Below are positions 38,684 to 56,692 of a stretch of DNA of 64,000 nt, in pieces. The first letter of the stretch is position 1. Each line of letters opens with the position of its first letter. The notes under the pieces were generated by a model. The model saw nothing but the letters and a program-made list of their open reading frames with translations. It did not search any database and was not told where the DNA came from. A program made the position numbers and the translations under genes. Location: NCBI RefSeq assembly GCF_019703515.2, contig NC_059362.1, positions 46,675,092 through 46,739,091 on the forward strand. The letters are read 5' to 3'. Source of the DNA: Myxocyprinus asiaticus (taxonomy: Eukaryota > Chordata > Actinopteri > Cypriniformes > Catostomidae).

Positions 38684-38940
38684 TTAAAGGACATAAATAC
38701 TGATCTGTTTCTCACCCACACATGGATTAAACCACTGGAGTTTTATGGATTACTTTTATGTGGAGCTTCAAAGTTCTGGTCACCATTCACTTGCATTGTA
38801 TGGACCTACAGAGCTGAAATATTCTTCTAAAAGTCTTCATTTGTGTTCTGCAGAAGAAAGAAAGTCATACACATCTGGGATGGCATGAGGGTGAGTAAAT
38901 GATGAGAGAATTTTCATTTTTGGGTGAAATATCCCTTTAA
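38684..38940 (-). mobile_element. Short MITE, cyprinid family (ttaaaggg ends)
   Basis: Bounded by ttaaagg and ccctttaa. The inner text (ttctggtcaccattcacttg, cattgtatggacctaca, gtgagtaaatgatgagagaa) is a very common dispersed cyprinid repeat. It has no coding capacity. Other pieces lie near 10497, 38131 and 47870. Confidence 0.65.
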
Positions 38941-39484
38941 TATAGTATGTACGATTTATTTCAGCAGTAAAGCACCTGAGACCATGCTGTGTAACTAACA
39001 CCAAACTTTTGCGGGAAAATAGTGACGTGTAAATGTGTAAATAGTTTCTATTACTATGGTAAAGTTACTTTAAAAGACGTCAAATGATTTGAGTGTATAA
39101 AACAGAAAGAACATTCCTCAGATGTGATCACTATAGAGATTTGAAAGTATTTATGCAAGCATTTTGTTTATTAATGTGCACCTTTTCTGTTTCTAACATT
39201 ACACTTTTGATTTGACACTATTTGATGGTACAAATGTTTTACAATATCATTTACAGCATTTGCATAATCTTAGTTTATGCATTATTTACCTTATTCAGTG
39301 TATAGCTTTGCCCGATGTTGATTATTACAGGGTTAACACAACTTTTGACCAATTCATTTTCAAAATGATTTTTCTAGTCGTTCAGATTATTGGAAAATGT
39401 AAGATTGCACTCAACTGCAACCAAGCATAAGGGGAAAATATCACTATACAAATGTCCAAGACTAAAGAGCTAAAGACTAAAGTT

Positions 39485-40572
39485 TTAACCCTTTAAGCTC
39501 CGCGAGGAGGGAAAAATCGTCAAAATATTAACCACTAGTCTTGACCAACACAAAATAGGTATCGTTTGAAAGATTAGAAGCTCTACTTTCCAATGCATGT
39601 AGACATTATGACCAAAACTGAACCAAGTGCTTTGAAATTTGGAGACAAATCAGAAGTGTTCTGTTTTGATCATTTATAAAAAAAAAGGTACTGTAAAATA
39701 TTGCAATCAGTAAAAACATTAAACTGATCAAGTAGCCATGTGTCATATGTAGTTGGAAAGCTCTTAAAGAGTAGAATACAACCAGCATATTTGTTTTACT
39801 CACAGACAAAAATATAGCGAGTAATAGCTAAGTATATGTCTTTGACAATTATGTTGGTGTTGCTTATATGCCACATATTTGCTTATAACTTAATGAAAAA
39901 TAAACGGAACATAAAATATCACATACCATTATTTAGAAGATGTGATTATCAGGTAATCAGATGTATAGATCATTAGATAATCCACATGAAGCACAATGTT
40001 ACATATGACCACCAGGAGATGGCGCCAGATACATGACACAGACTAAATGATGACTCAAATGACACAGAATGAAACTCATTCTGTGAAATCTCATTACTAA
40101 AATCATGTCTGCATGCTATGCAAACCTTTAGTCATTGTTGTGTTTGCATGTGTAATTAGTTCTTATGTACAATTATTATGTTTTGCTTTTGGACACTATG
40201 ATAATTATATTTGTAATGCTGTAACTTTTGATTGCTTTGTAGTATCAACAAAAAAAAAAAAAAAAACTTTACATGACGTCCCAATGCATTGCATATATGG
40301 TTTTTGCACCTCTGGTTCTCGCTCTCGGTAGGGCACGTGGCGAGTTGTGCGTGGATGCCGTGGAGAATAGCGTGAGCCTCCACACGCGCTATATCTCTGC
40401 GGTAACGCACTCAACAAGTCACGTGATAAGATGCGCAGATTGACAGTCTCAGACACGGAGGCAACTGAGATTCGTCCTCCGCCACCCGGATTGAGGCGAA
40501 TCACTACGCCACCACGAGGACTTAGAGCGCATTGGGGAGGGAAAAAAACACCTTCAGAGCTTAAAGGGTTAA
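39485..40572. mobile_element. piggyBac-type MITE with perfect ends and TTAA duplication
   Basis: Left end ttaaccctttaagctc (39485-39500) and right end gagcttaaagggttaa (40557-40572) are perfect inverted copies. Read as TTAA target duplications plus a 12-base repeat starting CCC, this is the piggyBac pattern. There is no transposase inside. A tRNA-type SINE is inserted in its right part (about 40310-40545). Confidence 0.7.
40310..40545 (+). repeat. 5'-truncated tRNA-derived SINE
   Basis: Starts inside the family sequence at ggttctcgctctcggtaggg and runs to ggcgaatcactacgccacca and gcattgggga. The tRNA-like head is missing. It is the same family as the copies at 46436, 50553, 51813, 58618 and 62338. 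Confidence 0.75.
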
Positions 40573-40898
40573 TCAGTTTACTTCAGTTTTCTAGACTTAG
40601 TATATTGCCCAGTTTGACTCACATTGTTAACTAATCCCACCATTACACTGCTTCTACAACCAAAATATAGCTGTATTCTTTTTGTTTTATATAATAAGAA
40701 ATAAACCTCAACTATAATTGATCATATCCATTTGCATGTTTAAGATGAACAATGTGTACAGTTTCTGCTCCAGTAACCCATCTGTTCATGTAAACATCTT
40801 CAGGTTTATTATGTTGTGACACCTTATGTTAAACCCTACTAAACCATTTACAACCAATGAAGAGACACTGCAAATTCTGAACAGGAAAACAAACAGTA
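40573..40898. other. Spacer downstream of rps29
   Basis: AT-rich sequence between the TTAA element and the rps29 polyadenylation signal; nothing recognised. Confidence 0.4.
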
Positions 40899-40904
40899 TT
40901 TATT
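40899..40904 (-). terminator. rps29 polyadenylation signal
   Basis: TTTATT on the plus strand is AATAAA on the minus strand, about 90 bases after the rps29 stop codon. Confidence 0.6.
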
Positions 40905-40992
40905 GGATTTTTCCAAAATAACTTCATGATGTTATGTTAGTCGCCTGGGAGGATGTTGACTCTGCATCGTTGAAGTTTAGTTGTTCACTCCT

Positions 40993-45955
<4,963 letters not shown>

Positions 45956-46282
45956 CTAGTGGTTGAGATCGCACATTACAAGTGGAACAGAATATTGGTG
46001 ACATGCGAAAATAAAGTTTATTATTAAAATGTTTATAAAACCCACCATCAATGTCTCTTTAGGCTGGAGTGCTCCAATGATAAGACATAAGTCAATTCCT
46101 CTAGGTGAAGAAAGCCCTAACAAAAAGTTATATATCATTTTAAAATACTGTCAGTATTTACTTACCCTCATGTTCCAAACCTGTATGATGTTGTTGTTTG
46201 TGTGTGTGTGCTGAACTTGTACATATATGGAACAGACATTTCAAAGTACCCCAAAAGTAACCGTTTTCATGTCTGTAACATG

Positions 46283-47800
46283 CAGTGCATTCAGAGAGTA
46301 TTTAGACCCCTTCATTTTCCCCCCACATTTTGTTATGTTGCAGCCTGATACTAAAATGTTTTAAATTATTATTATTATAATTTTTTTAATCAATCTACAT
46401 TCCATACCCCATAATGACGAAGCAATTCGTCATATTTTTTTTTCTCCCCAATTTGGAATGCCCAATTCCCAATGCGCTCTAAGTCCTCGTGGTGGCGTAG
46501 TGACTCACCTCAATCCGGGTGGCAGAGTACAAATCTCAGTTGCTTCCGCGTCTGAGACCATCAGTCTTGTCACGTGGCTTGTTGAGCGCGTTACCGCGTA
46601 GACGTAGCATGTGTGGAGGCTTCACGCTATTCTCCGCAGCATCCACGCACAACTCACCACGTGCCCCACCGAGAGCGAACCACATTATAGTGACCACGAG
46701 GAGGTTATCCCATGTGTTATCTACACTCTTTAGCAACCAGGCCAGTTTGGTTGCTTAGGAGACCTGGCTGGAGTCACTCAGAAAAAACAGACTTTTGATA
46801 ACTTTGCAAATTTATTAAAAAGAAAAAGCAGAAGTATTCAGACTCTTAACTCAGTACCTAATTGAAGCACCTTTGGCAGCGATTACAGCCTCAAGTCTTT
46901 TTGGGTATGATGCGGCAAGCTTTGCACACCTGGATTTGGGGATTTTCTGCCATTCCTCTCTGCAGATCCTCTCAAGCTCTTTCAGGCTGGATGGGGACCG
47001 TCGGTGGACAGTCATTTTCAGGTCTCTCCAGAGATGTTCGATTGGGTTCAAGTCCGAGCTCTGGCTGGGCCACTCAAGAACATTCACAGAGTTGTCCCTA
47101 AGCCACTCTTGCGTTGTCTTGGCTGTGTGCTTAGGGTTGTTGTCCTGTTGGAAGGTGAACCTTCGGCCCAGTCTGAGGTCCTAAGCGCTCTGGACCAGGT
47201 TTTCATTAAGGACATCTCTGTATTTTGCTGCGTTCAGCTTTCCTTCATCCCTGACCAGTCCCCCAGTCCCTGCCGCTGAAAAACACCCCCACAGCATGAT
47301 GCTACCACCACCATGCTTCACCGTTGGGATGGTATTGCGCAGGTGATGAGCGGTGCCTGATTTCCTCCAGACATGACGCTTTGAATTGAGGCCAAACAGT
47401 TCAATCTTCACTTCATCAGACCAGAGAATCTTGTTTCTCATAGTCTGAGAGTCCTTTAGGTGCTTTTTTATGTGTCTTGCATTGAGGAGAGGCTTCCGTG
47501 TGGTCACTCTGACATAAAGCCCAGATCGGTGGAGTGTTGCAGTGATGGTTGTCCTTCTGCAAGTTTCTCCCATCTCCACACATGATCTCTGGAGCTCAAC
47601 CAGAGTGACCATCAGGTTCATGGTCACCTCTCTTACCAAGGCCCTTCTCCCCCGATTCTGCCCCTCTCAAAGAAGAGTCCTGGTTGTTCCAAACTTCTTC
47701 CATATAAGAATTATGGAGGCCACTGTGCTCTTGGGAACCTTCAATGCAACCGAAATGTTTTTGTAGCCTTCCCCAGTGCCTCAACACAATCCTGATGGCA
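46283..47800 (-). mobile_element. Truncated Tc1 element interrupted by a SINE
   Basis: The left end (cagtgcattcagagagtatt) is a Tc1 terminus. The minus strand encodes transposase pieces: [11 protein letters not shown] and [16 protein letters not shown] in 47181-47639, then FQQDN.PKHTAK near 47140 and [10 protein letters not shown] in 46851-47087. Frameshifts separate them. The right end is missing after about 47800. A SINE lies at 46436-46785. Confidence 0.85.
46436..46785 (-). repeat. tRNA-derived SINE, minus orientation
   Basis: Reads on the minus strand from tgagtgactccagccaggtc through aggagacctaagcaa-type text to ggcattccaaattggggag. The tRNA-like head is truncated. It is inserted in the left part of the Tc1 element, so it is younger than that element. 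Confidence 0.8.
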
Positions 47801-48658
47801 AAACTTATTATGAGGGAAGGCTAAACTATTTCAGAATAAAATTCTCGCCCTGTCCTCTAAAGGGCTCCGTAGAAGCGACATGAGGATGAATAAATGGTGA
47901 CAGAATTTTAATTTTCGTTTAAAATCTTCAAGTCCAAAAATGATAGATATATTTATGTGCGCTAAATATATCTAATGTGAGCTTTATTGTATGTTTTACA
48001 GAAATCAATTTTTTCTCCTGAATTTTAAGCTTGATAAATGTGAAATGTGTGGAAAATGTGACATCATTCGTGTCCTGTCAGCCAAACCCCCGAGAGGTTT
48101 GATTATGTTGTGGGAGCCTAAACAACATATCACAATTGAACTACGTTACGTTATCTGGATATGACAGCCGCCGTGCATGCCTACATTTGTAAGTGTTTAA
48201 TTCCCTTTATATTTCTATTTTCGAGCCGTGTTATGGATCCAAATGCGGCACCTCTAAAACATTAAGCTTTTAGAATCGGTAGCCCGCAAGCTAACCAGTG
48301 ACAGTGCATCTGGATCACCATAATACACACATCGACATGCATGTAGCGGGAAATATACTATCTGTCACTTGAAATGAACAATGTAAAGAAAATACTGATG
48401 CTAATGATGGCACTGGCATGATTATTTTGGCTGCTGTTTTGTAGCTCGTGCAGCTGCTTGCTTTAGCACATGCAGCTGCAATGCATACATGCATGTGCGC
48501 GAGCTTTCAGTATACTTACTTAATTTGAAACTTTATTCAATGCTTATTTGTGTAATCAAGCTCTTTTTCACTTTTATGGAGGCCCAAACTCGCATTACTC
48601 GGACTTGTGCACATTTAATATAAAATGGGTGAATTGTATCATCTCAAGGTGGATTAGT

Positions 48659-48660
<2 letters not shown>
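47801..48660. other. Intergenic with a possible 5' exon near 48162-48188
   Basis: Less AT-rich than its surroundings around 48060-48360. An ATG at 48162 is followed by nine codons and a good splice donor (ttt|gtaagt, 48189). This could be an untranslated or short first exon of mgat2 or of another gene, but nothing proves it. A MITE scrap lies near 47870-47920. Confidence 0.3.
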
Positions 48661-48723
<63 letters not shown>

Positions 48724-48725
48724 TT
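48661..48725. repeat. (TA)n microsatellite
   Basis: About 27 TA units followed by a short (AC) run, directly before a Tc1 element. Confidence 0.95.
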
Positions 48726-50204
<1,479 letters not shown>

Positions 50205-50552
50205 TACTATGTCCATGCATGTAATATATAAATGTTGTATTTTCTGCTGTTTTATGCATAGCCCTGTTTAGGTCATATAAATATTAGTGCACTAATTTGT
50301 TAGAGCAAGGCAGCCACTGATATCTATAGAAATAAAAAGTGAGGTCTGTCCTATAGATTCTCTGCCATTTTGGTAGTCAATTATATATACAGTATATAGG
50401 TGCAATGTGTATTTTTTTCTTATTAGTCTTAGTGAATGTTTACCATTATCTTCATGCATTCATATAAGCAGAGGATTGTTATGTTAAAAAGAGTTGCAAC
50501 TTTTATGCTGTCATATAAGCTACATCAATCAGTAATTAATTACCAGATTTTT

Positions 50553-50942
50553 GGAGGCCTGGGTAGCTCAGCGAATATTGACGCTGACTGCCACCCCTGG
50601 AGTCATGAGTTTGAATCCAGGGCATGCTGAGTGACTCCGGCCAGGTCTCCTAAGCAATCAAAGTGGCCCGGTTGCTAGGGAGGGTAGAGTCACACGGGGT
50701 AACCTCCTCGTGGTCGTGATTAGCAGTTCTCTCTCTCAATGGGGCGTGTGGTAATTTGTGCGTGGATCGCGGAGAGTAGCATGAGCCTCCACATGCTGCG
50801 AGTCTCCACGGTGTCATGCACAACGAGTCACATGATAAGATGCGCGGATTGACGGTCTCAGAAGCGGAGGCAACTGAGACTTGTCCTCCTCCACCCGGAT
50901 TGAGGTAACCATGCCACCATGAGGACCCACTAAGTAGGAGAA
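50553..50942 (+). repeat. tRNA-derived SINE with perfect 15-bp duplication
   Basis: The head is tRNA-like (ggtagctcagcg as A box, gtttgaatcca as B box), then the family body. It is flanked by aattaccagattttt at 50538-50552 and 50943-50957, a perfect 15-bp target-site duplication, the mark of LINE-driven insertion. Confidence 0.92.
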
Positions 50943-50957
50943 AATTACCAGATTTTT

Positions 50958-51602
50958 ATTAATTGGGGAAATGCAGCCTCAAATATTAGAAACAATCAAA
51001 AATAAAGGAAATTGCTTGTAAATGTTTGTAATTTCATTATTGCATGTCATTATTTGTTTTCTCCTATAAAAAGTTCAAAATTATATATAGTTCACCTGCA
51101 GTCTAATAATCCAATTTATTGTTCAATCACCTTGATTTAAACACCTTAATTGGGAAATTATTTGAGTGTTGTCACGTCTCTGTTTTTTCTGCATCTTGTG
51201 CCATGAGTGTTGCATTTTTAAGATCAAGAAGACATATGTCAAGTTAAAAATAAAAAAATAAAAACTATTAAAAATTACCCAAACCGTGCATTTAGTTTCA
51301 TACTGTTGCTGTTTTTAAGTACAAGAAATTGACACGAAATGTCGCTCTTCAGATGCACATACATTTTTGTTTGGAGTACATGTGATACACATTTGAACAA
51401 ATATTCTATAATTTAATGTTTGCAATCTGAATCTTTTATTTAGATTGTCGAAAATCTGTAAACAGTCATTGTCTGTATTAGAGCATGATACTAAATTATA
51501 ATTAGTGGCTCTTGGAGTCAGATTAAATCCACACAGCTTAGTTATTAGATCTGGACCCCCATGAGTTTTTGGCTATTAAGCCTGTTCCACATTTGTTATA
51601 TA
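50958..51602. other. Intergenic, nothing recognised
   Basis: AT-rich; no gene or bounded repeat seen. Confidence 0.5.
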
Positions 51603-52548
51603 TTAAAGGCCCAGGTAAACTTCATTTTTCTGCGTGCCCGGCCGACTGTGTTGCCTTTCAAAGTATACTTTTCTGACCGCAAACGAATACGAACGCTCTC
51701 GACGCATGCACACTACAACTGCTTTGTGATACTTTTTTCGTACAGTCAATGGATGCACAGACGAGCACCACGTCCGCGGTTTGACAAAATCTCAAGTAGG
51801 TATAGCTGCAGGGGGCTTGGGTAGCCCCTGGAGTTCGCTAGTTCGAATCCCAGGGCGTGTTGAGTGACTCCATCCAGGTCTCCTAAGCAACCAAATTGGC
51901 CTGGTTGCTAGGGAGGGTAGAGTCACATGGGTAACCTCCTCGTGGTTGCTATAATGTGGTTCGTTCTCGGTGGGGCGCGTGGCGAGTTGAGCGTGGTTAC
52001 CGCGGTGGATGGCGTGAAGCCTCCACACGCACTATGTCTCCGTGGCGACGCGCTCAACAAGCCACGTGATAAGATGCACGGATTGACGTCACAGATGCGG
52101 AGGCAACTCGGATGCGGAGGACTTAAAAAGCACATTGGGAATTGGGCATTCCAATTTTTGGGGAAAATCCAAAAATTAAATAAATAAATAAACAGGTATA
52201 GCTGCAGGTTAGAGACCTCCAAATGGGGACGGAATCTCCAAAAGAAGGCGGGGTTACTCAAGAAGGGGGTGGGGTTACTTCAAAGGGGGTTCTGCCAACT
52301 CCAAAAGGGGGCGTCACTTCCATTCATGGTTAAGGTTAGGGAAAGGGTTAGGTAAGGGGCTACCTGTATCTTTAATGGCGGTTTGGAGCTCCTGCCCCTT
52401 TTTGGAGCAATGCCTGCAGCTATATCCTTCTCGAAAATCTGGACCTCGTGCGATTAGACGGCGAGGACTGTGCTGATGACGAAATTTGAGCATACTGTGT
52501 GCGGAGCGATCATCAACTCGGACAACCGAACTATACTTTGGCCTTAAC
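51603..52548. mobile_element. Probable TTAA-flanked MITE with a SINE inside
   Basis: Left ttaaaggcccaggtaaactt and right gaactatactttggccttaa are imperfect inverted ends with TTAA outside. The SINE at 51813-52193 sits within it. It has no coding capacity. Confidence 0.4.
51813..52193 (+). repeat. tRNA-derived SINE with perfect 15-bp duplication
   Basis: Family member with a shortened head (the A-box part has an internal deletion before cccctggag; the B box gttcgaatccc is kept). Flanking duplications aggtatagctgcagg lie at 51798-51812 and 52194-52208. The tail is (taaa)n. Confidence 0.9.
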
Positions 52549-53700
52549 ACTGTTATCCTTGTGTTTCTTAGGTTGTTTACACAGTAGAGACATTTTTATT
52601 TTTTATTTTCATTGGTCAACGGATGCCCATGTCAGAGTTAGTTGCAGCAAAATGTTAAAAAAATTGTGATTGCATGACGGAGCATAACTTTCGCAAACCT
52701 TAGCGTTTTTCTTTTACGTCCTTGTGACACACTAACCCCATTGAAATCAATGGATTTGCAGCATACTCTGATGCAGTGTAGAAATGCAACAAATGAGCTA
52801 AGAGCATTGCTAAGAGCAGTCAGTTTCCATTCAATACTTTATAGACCATAGAATTTGTTGTGCGCGTGAAATATCATGTGCCATGTACAGTTTGAGTAAG
52901 GTCATCCATAAAAAGTGTTGATCTAACAATAGATTGAGAGGACTTGCCTTTTCAGCAAATAATCCTTGTTTTAAAGAGAACAAAAATGCTTTTCCTTGAT
53001 TAAGTGCAGAATGTATATTCTTTTTGCAGTTTTATGATTCCTTTAAGTCAACATGAAATTAAAATGCAAAATGGACATTATATATTTAAGTATGTCTTAT
53101 TCTGAACAACTCATTCCAGATAAAAAAAAATGTTTGTTCTCATAATCTTTCATCAAATGGCATTCCTTTTTGGATCGATAAAATCGACTCCTGCCATACT
53201 TTAATTTTGTTGTAAAGTACGTGTTGGATTACTTATTGGGTGGATTTTCATAACTGGCTGTCAGTCAAATTTTAGTAACATTTCTCCCATTGTTTTTCAA
53301 GATATCCCTTTGATTCCCCTAATATCTGATTTTATATTTTTTGTGTTTTTGTGAAAACATTTCAGAGTTTCAAGTACTTCAAGAAACAAAGTTGAAAGAG
53401 GAACATAAAGCTTCAGTCTATGTCGAAATATTTATTATTTTAGCGCATTCTTGTTTAGTGTCTTCATCCATTACCCCATCCTGTCCTAAATCTTGCTCTT
53501 GCCCTTGCTGCTTTTTTATTTTGTTATGTTTTTGGTTCTGTTTGTCACTTTTTGTGGTCATCTTGGTAGTTGTGTTGTAATTTAAATGTGCAATTAAAAA
53601 CAAGTACATTTTAGATATTAGAATGAATTTCTAAAATGTCAATATGTTTTACAAAAAAATACCCACCATACTTGTTAAAATTATCCTTTTATTTTTTCCC
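52549..53700. other. Intergenic upstream of mgat2
   Basis: No gene recognised. The text near 53130-53240 (aatctttcatcaaatg) recurs near 58070, suggesting an uncharacterised dispersed repeat. A splice-acceptor-like tract (ttttttccctcag, ending near 53704) could close a 5' UTR intron of mgat2. Confidence 0.4.
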
Positions 53701-53935
53701 TCAGGTTGTAAAAGGCACCTCCTCTGCCTCTAAGCAAAATGCCTTATGGGATTTATCCTCAGCAAAACTGACATCCTATTACATTCCAAAATTTGTGGAC
53801 CAAGGATAAAAGCTCTGTTTTCTATGAAAAGATTTTATACTAAATCTGCTGGAGCAGACCATTTCTGGATCGCAAACCTGCCGTCCTCGTCTCCAGAATT
53901 AACTCTCCGACCGTCCCACAGGGTGACTGCCTATC

Positions 53936-55279
53936 ATGAGATTCCGAATTTACAAGCGAAAGGTGGTAATACTGACTTTATTGGTCATAATCGGTGGATT
54001 TGCCATCTGGAATAGTGGTAAGACGAAGAAGGCAAGCGCTGCTGTGGTTCCTAAGGAGGCGGAGACCGTTAAACGGAGTAGCGGTAATAGTCAGGTACAG
54101 GTCACGCTACCGGTAACTCGGAAACCCGTCAATGAGACACTTCCAGAAAAACAACCAGCTGCCAAACCTGAAGTGGATAACACTACCCTGGTGTACAGAG
54201 GGATTGTGTTTCAACTCAACTTTGACCAGACCTTGAGAAACGAGGAGAAGTTTCGGTCAGTGCGACAGAAGGATGATCTCGTCGTAGTCGTTCAGGTACA
54301 CAACCGTCCAGAATACCTGCGACTCTTGGTGGATAGTTTGAGAAAGGCAGAGGGCATTGAGAATGTTTTGCTGATATTCAGCCATGACTTCTGGTCCCCA
54401 GAGATCAACCAGATAGTCACCTCCATTGACTTCTGTCTTGTCCTTCAAATTTTCTTCCCTTTTAGTATCCAGCTCTATCCTCAAGAGTTCCCAGGGAATG
54501 ATCCAAGAGACTGTCCCCGAGACATATCCAAGAAAGATGCCTTAACTTTAGGCTGCATAAATGCAGAGTACCCAGACTCCTTCGGCCACTATCGGGAAGC
54601 CAAGTTCTCTCAGACCAAACACCACTGGTGGTGGAAGCTGCACTTTGTTTGGGATAGAGTCCGGGTGTTGAAAGACCACCAAGGGCTCGTGTTGCTCATT
54701 GAAGAGGACCACTACCTTGCCCCCGATTTTTATCAGCTTCTCAAGCTGATGTCGTCGCTAAAGAAAGAGCAGTGTCCTGATTGTGATATCCTGTCTTTGG
54801 GGAGCTACGGGCACATCAGCTATTCCAGTAAAGCCAACAAAGTTGAGGTGAAAGCGTGGAAGTCCACTGAGCACAACATGGGAATGGCGCTAAGCCGGAA
54901 TGCATACCAGAAGCTCCTCAGATGTACCGATGCCTTCTGCACCTACGACGACTACAACTGGGACTGGTCTTTGCAGCACCTTACCGTGACTTGTTTGCCC
55001 ACGTTCCTGAAGGTCATGGTCTGCGAGGCACCTCGCATTTTCCACGCTGGCGATTGTGGCATGCACCACAAAAAGTCAGCATGCATGCCGACTAGCCAGA
55101 AGACAAAGATCGAAAACATTCTTCAGATCAGCAGGAATCAGCTGTTCCCAAAACAGTTGCTTATCACAAAGAGACTGCCTGCATTGGGGGCCAAAGGAGT
55201 GGCCCCCCATGTCAAAAATGGAGGTTGGGGTGACATCAGGGACCATGAACTCTGCAAGAGCTATCTTCGATTACAGTGA
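53936..55279 (+). CDS. mgat2: Alpha-1,6-mannosyl-glycoprotein 2-beta-N-acetylglucosaminyltransferase (GnT-II)
   Basis: Golgi enzyme that adds GlcNAc in beta-1,2 linkage to the alpha-1,6 arm mannose, the step that commits N-glycans to the complex type. It is a single coding exon, as in mammals, and 447 residues, the same length as the human protein. Type II topology: a short basic tail (MRFRIYKRK), one membrane segment (about 10-27), and a variable stem to about residue 90 with NET and NTT glycosylation sequons. The GT16 catalytic domain contains VVVQVHNRPEYLRLL, QTKHHWWWKLHFVW, the metal/UDP-binding EED at 256-258 (EEDHYLAPDF), STEHNMGMAL and YDDYNWDW, and ends GGWGDIRDHELCKSY. The paired cysteines of the family (for example CPDC, FHAGDCGMHH) are kept. 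ATG 53936 is chosen because the MRFRIYKRK start is conserved. Confidence 0.98.
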   Translation: MRFRIYKRKVVILTLLVIIGGFAIWNSGKTKKASAAVVPKEAETVKRSSGNSQVQVTLPVTRKPVNETLPEKQPAAKPEVDNTTLVYRGIVFQLNFDQTLRNEEKFRSVRQKDDLVVVVQVHNRPEYLRLLVDSLRKAEGIENVLLIFSHDFWSPEINQIVTSIDFCLVLQIFFPFSIQLYPQEFPGNDPRDCPRDISKKDALTLGCINAEYPDSFGHYREAKFSQTKHHWWWKLHFVWDRVRVLKDHQGLVLLIEEDHYLAPDFYQLLKLMSSLKKEQCPDCDILSLGSYGHISYSSKANKVEVKAWKSTEHNMGMALSRNAYQKLLRCTDAFCTYDDYNWDWSLQHLTVTCLPTFLKVMVCEAPRIFHAGDCGMHHKKSACMPTSQKTKIENILQISRNQLFPKQLLITKRLPALGAKGVAPHVKNGGWGDIRDHELCKSYLRLQ

Positions 55280-55387
55280 CTGTTTATTCTCTCTTTTTTG
55301 TTGTTTTTGCATCCTCTAATGAAAGCCTTTGAGAATTCTTTATGGACTATTTCATCATATTGCCTGTTTTATTGAAATATTCCAAAT

Positions 55388-55393
55388 AATAAA
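55388..55393 (+). terminator. mgat2 polyadenylation signal
   Basis: AATAAA 109 bases after the stop codon. Confidence 0.65.
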
Positions 55394-55469
55394 AAAAGTA
55401 TGTGACGTTTGGATTCGGTGGTTATGAGCATCATTTAAGTATTATCTTAAGTATTGTCATCGTTGTCTC

Positions 55470-56166
55470 TAGGGCTGGGCAATATATTGGATGATCGGAA
55501 TATATTTGCGATGATTTTGCTGTTAATATGAAAGTAAACAACATTGTAAATATTGCAGTGATTCTAAATGATTTTTATTGGGCTATCAACTTTCCTTAAG
55601 ATCGTGTTATTTCCCGATATCTAAACCAGCATTAAAGGAATATTTCGGATTCAATACAAATTAAGCTTAATCGACAGCATTTCTGGCATAATGTTTATTA
55701 TGATAAAAAATTAATAATAATTTTGGCTTGTCCCAACTTTTCTAGCACCCTAGATGAAATTGCAAAAATAAAAATTGTTTCATACCGCTTTGCGAAAACG
55801 CCCCCCCCCCCAACCCGTTGATATTGCATATTCCCACTCCCAATTCATGTCATTGTTCGAAGCAATGTTGTTGTGTCGGACTGCAAGGGCAGGTCAAAAC
55901 AAACAGGAATTTTTATAGCTCTACAGAGACACAGTGTTTACAGAAAATTAACCTATGAAGGTCTTATAGTTAGAGTTGTCTCTGCATATTAAGTTGGGAT
56001 TGGAGAAAGTATTTTAACACTGAAAAAGTTACACACTTCAGCTTTAATTGTTTTTAACTAAATGGTTGGTTGAAATGTTTTTCATTTTTAGAGCAAATCC
56101 ATACATATGGAGATATATATCAAATATCGTCAAAGGCTGTATTAATTTTAAAGCTATATCACCCTA
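55470..56166. mobile_element. Probable hAT-type non-autonomous element
   Basis: Starts tagggctgggcaatat and ends atatcaccctag-type sequence. The flanking 8-mers gttgtctc and gttgccac agree at six of eight bases. An inner repeat begins near 55631 (ttaaaggaatatttcgg); text related to it (cagcatttgtggcataatgtt) recurs at 63590. Confidence 0.5.
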
Positions 56167-56692
56167 GTTGCCACTTATATCTGTTGAGATTATAGCATTT
56201 TTGTGCCATTTTAAAGACTTTTTTTGTATGCATAATATTCATATCTGCAAAAAGCATGCAACTTTCTTCTGAAATATATACAGTATGTGTGTATATACAT
56301 ACCTGCAGACAAAATACATGGAATGTTTACTTTTTATCTGTTTTTGACATTCTGTTAAATATTATGCTGAACTACTGGGCTATTTTTGATATGCAGATGA
56401 ACTATTTTATATTTGCTTGAACGTGACTGACCATTTTAAAGGTGTAGCCTTTGAAGTTTTGCTTCATATTAAACATATTCAAGTATTGGAATGGTTTTAA
56501 AGCTTTTGCAAGACATTAAAATTGCCCTGACTATCTCGCAGTCCTCATTAGCCCCATATAGACATTTTGTCCTATATACACGAGCTTCCATTTCGCCGTG
56601 CCACAGATATAATGAAGTGTGAAAAGCCTTGGAGATATATAGGGTTGTGATGTATTGAAGCTTTATGACCACTATACTTGGTAGAGTACATG
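56167..56692. other. Intergenic, nothing recognised
   Basis: AT-rich; only weak chance frames. Confidence 0.4.

Noticed and set aside
53746..54015. 89-codon frame overlapping the mgat2 start
   Set aside because: It is in another frame and ends inside mgat2; the conserved mgat2 N-terminus fixes the real frame.
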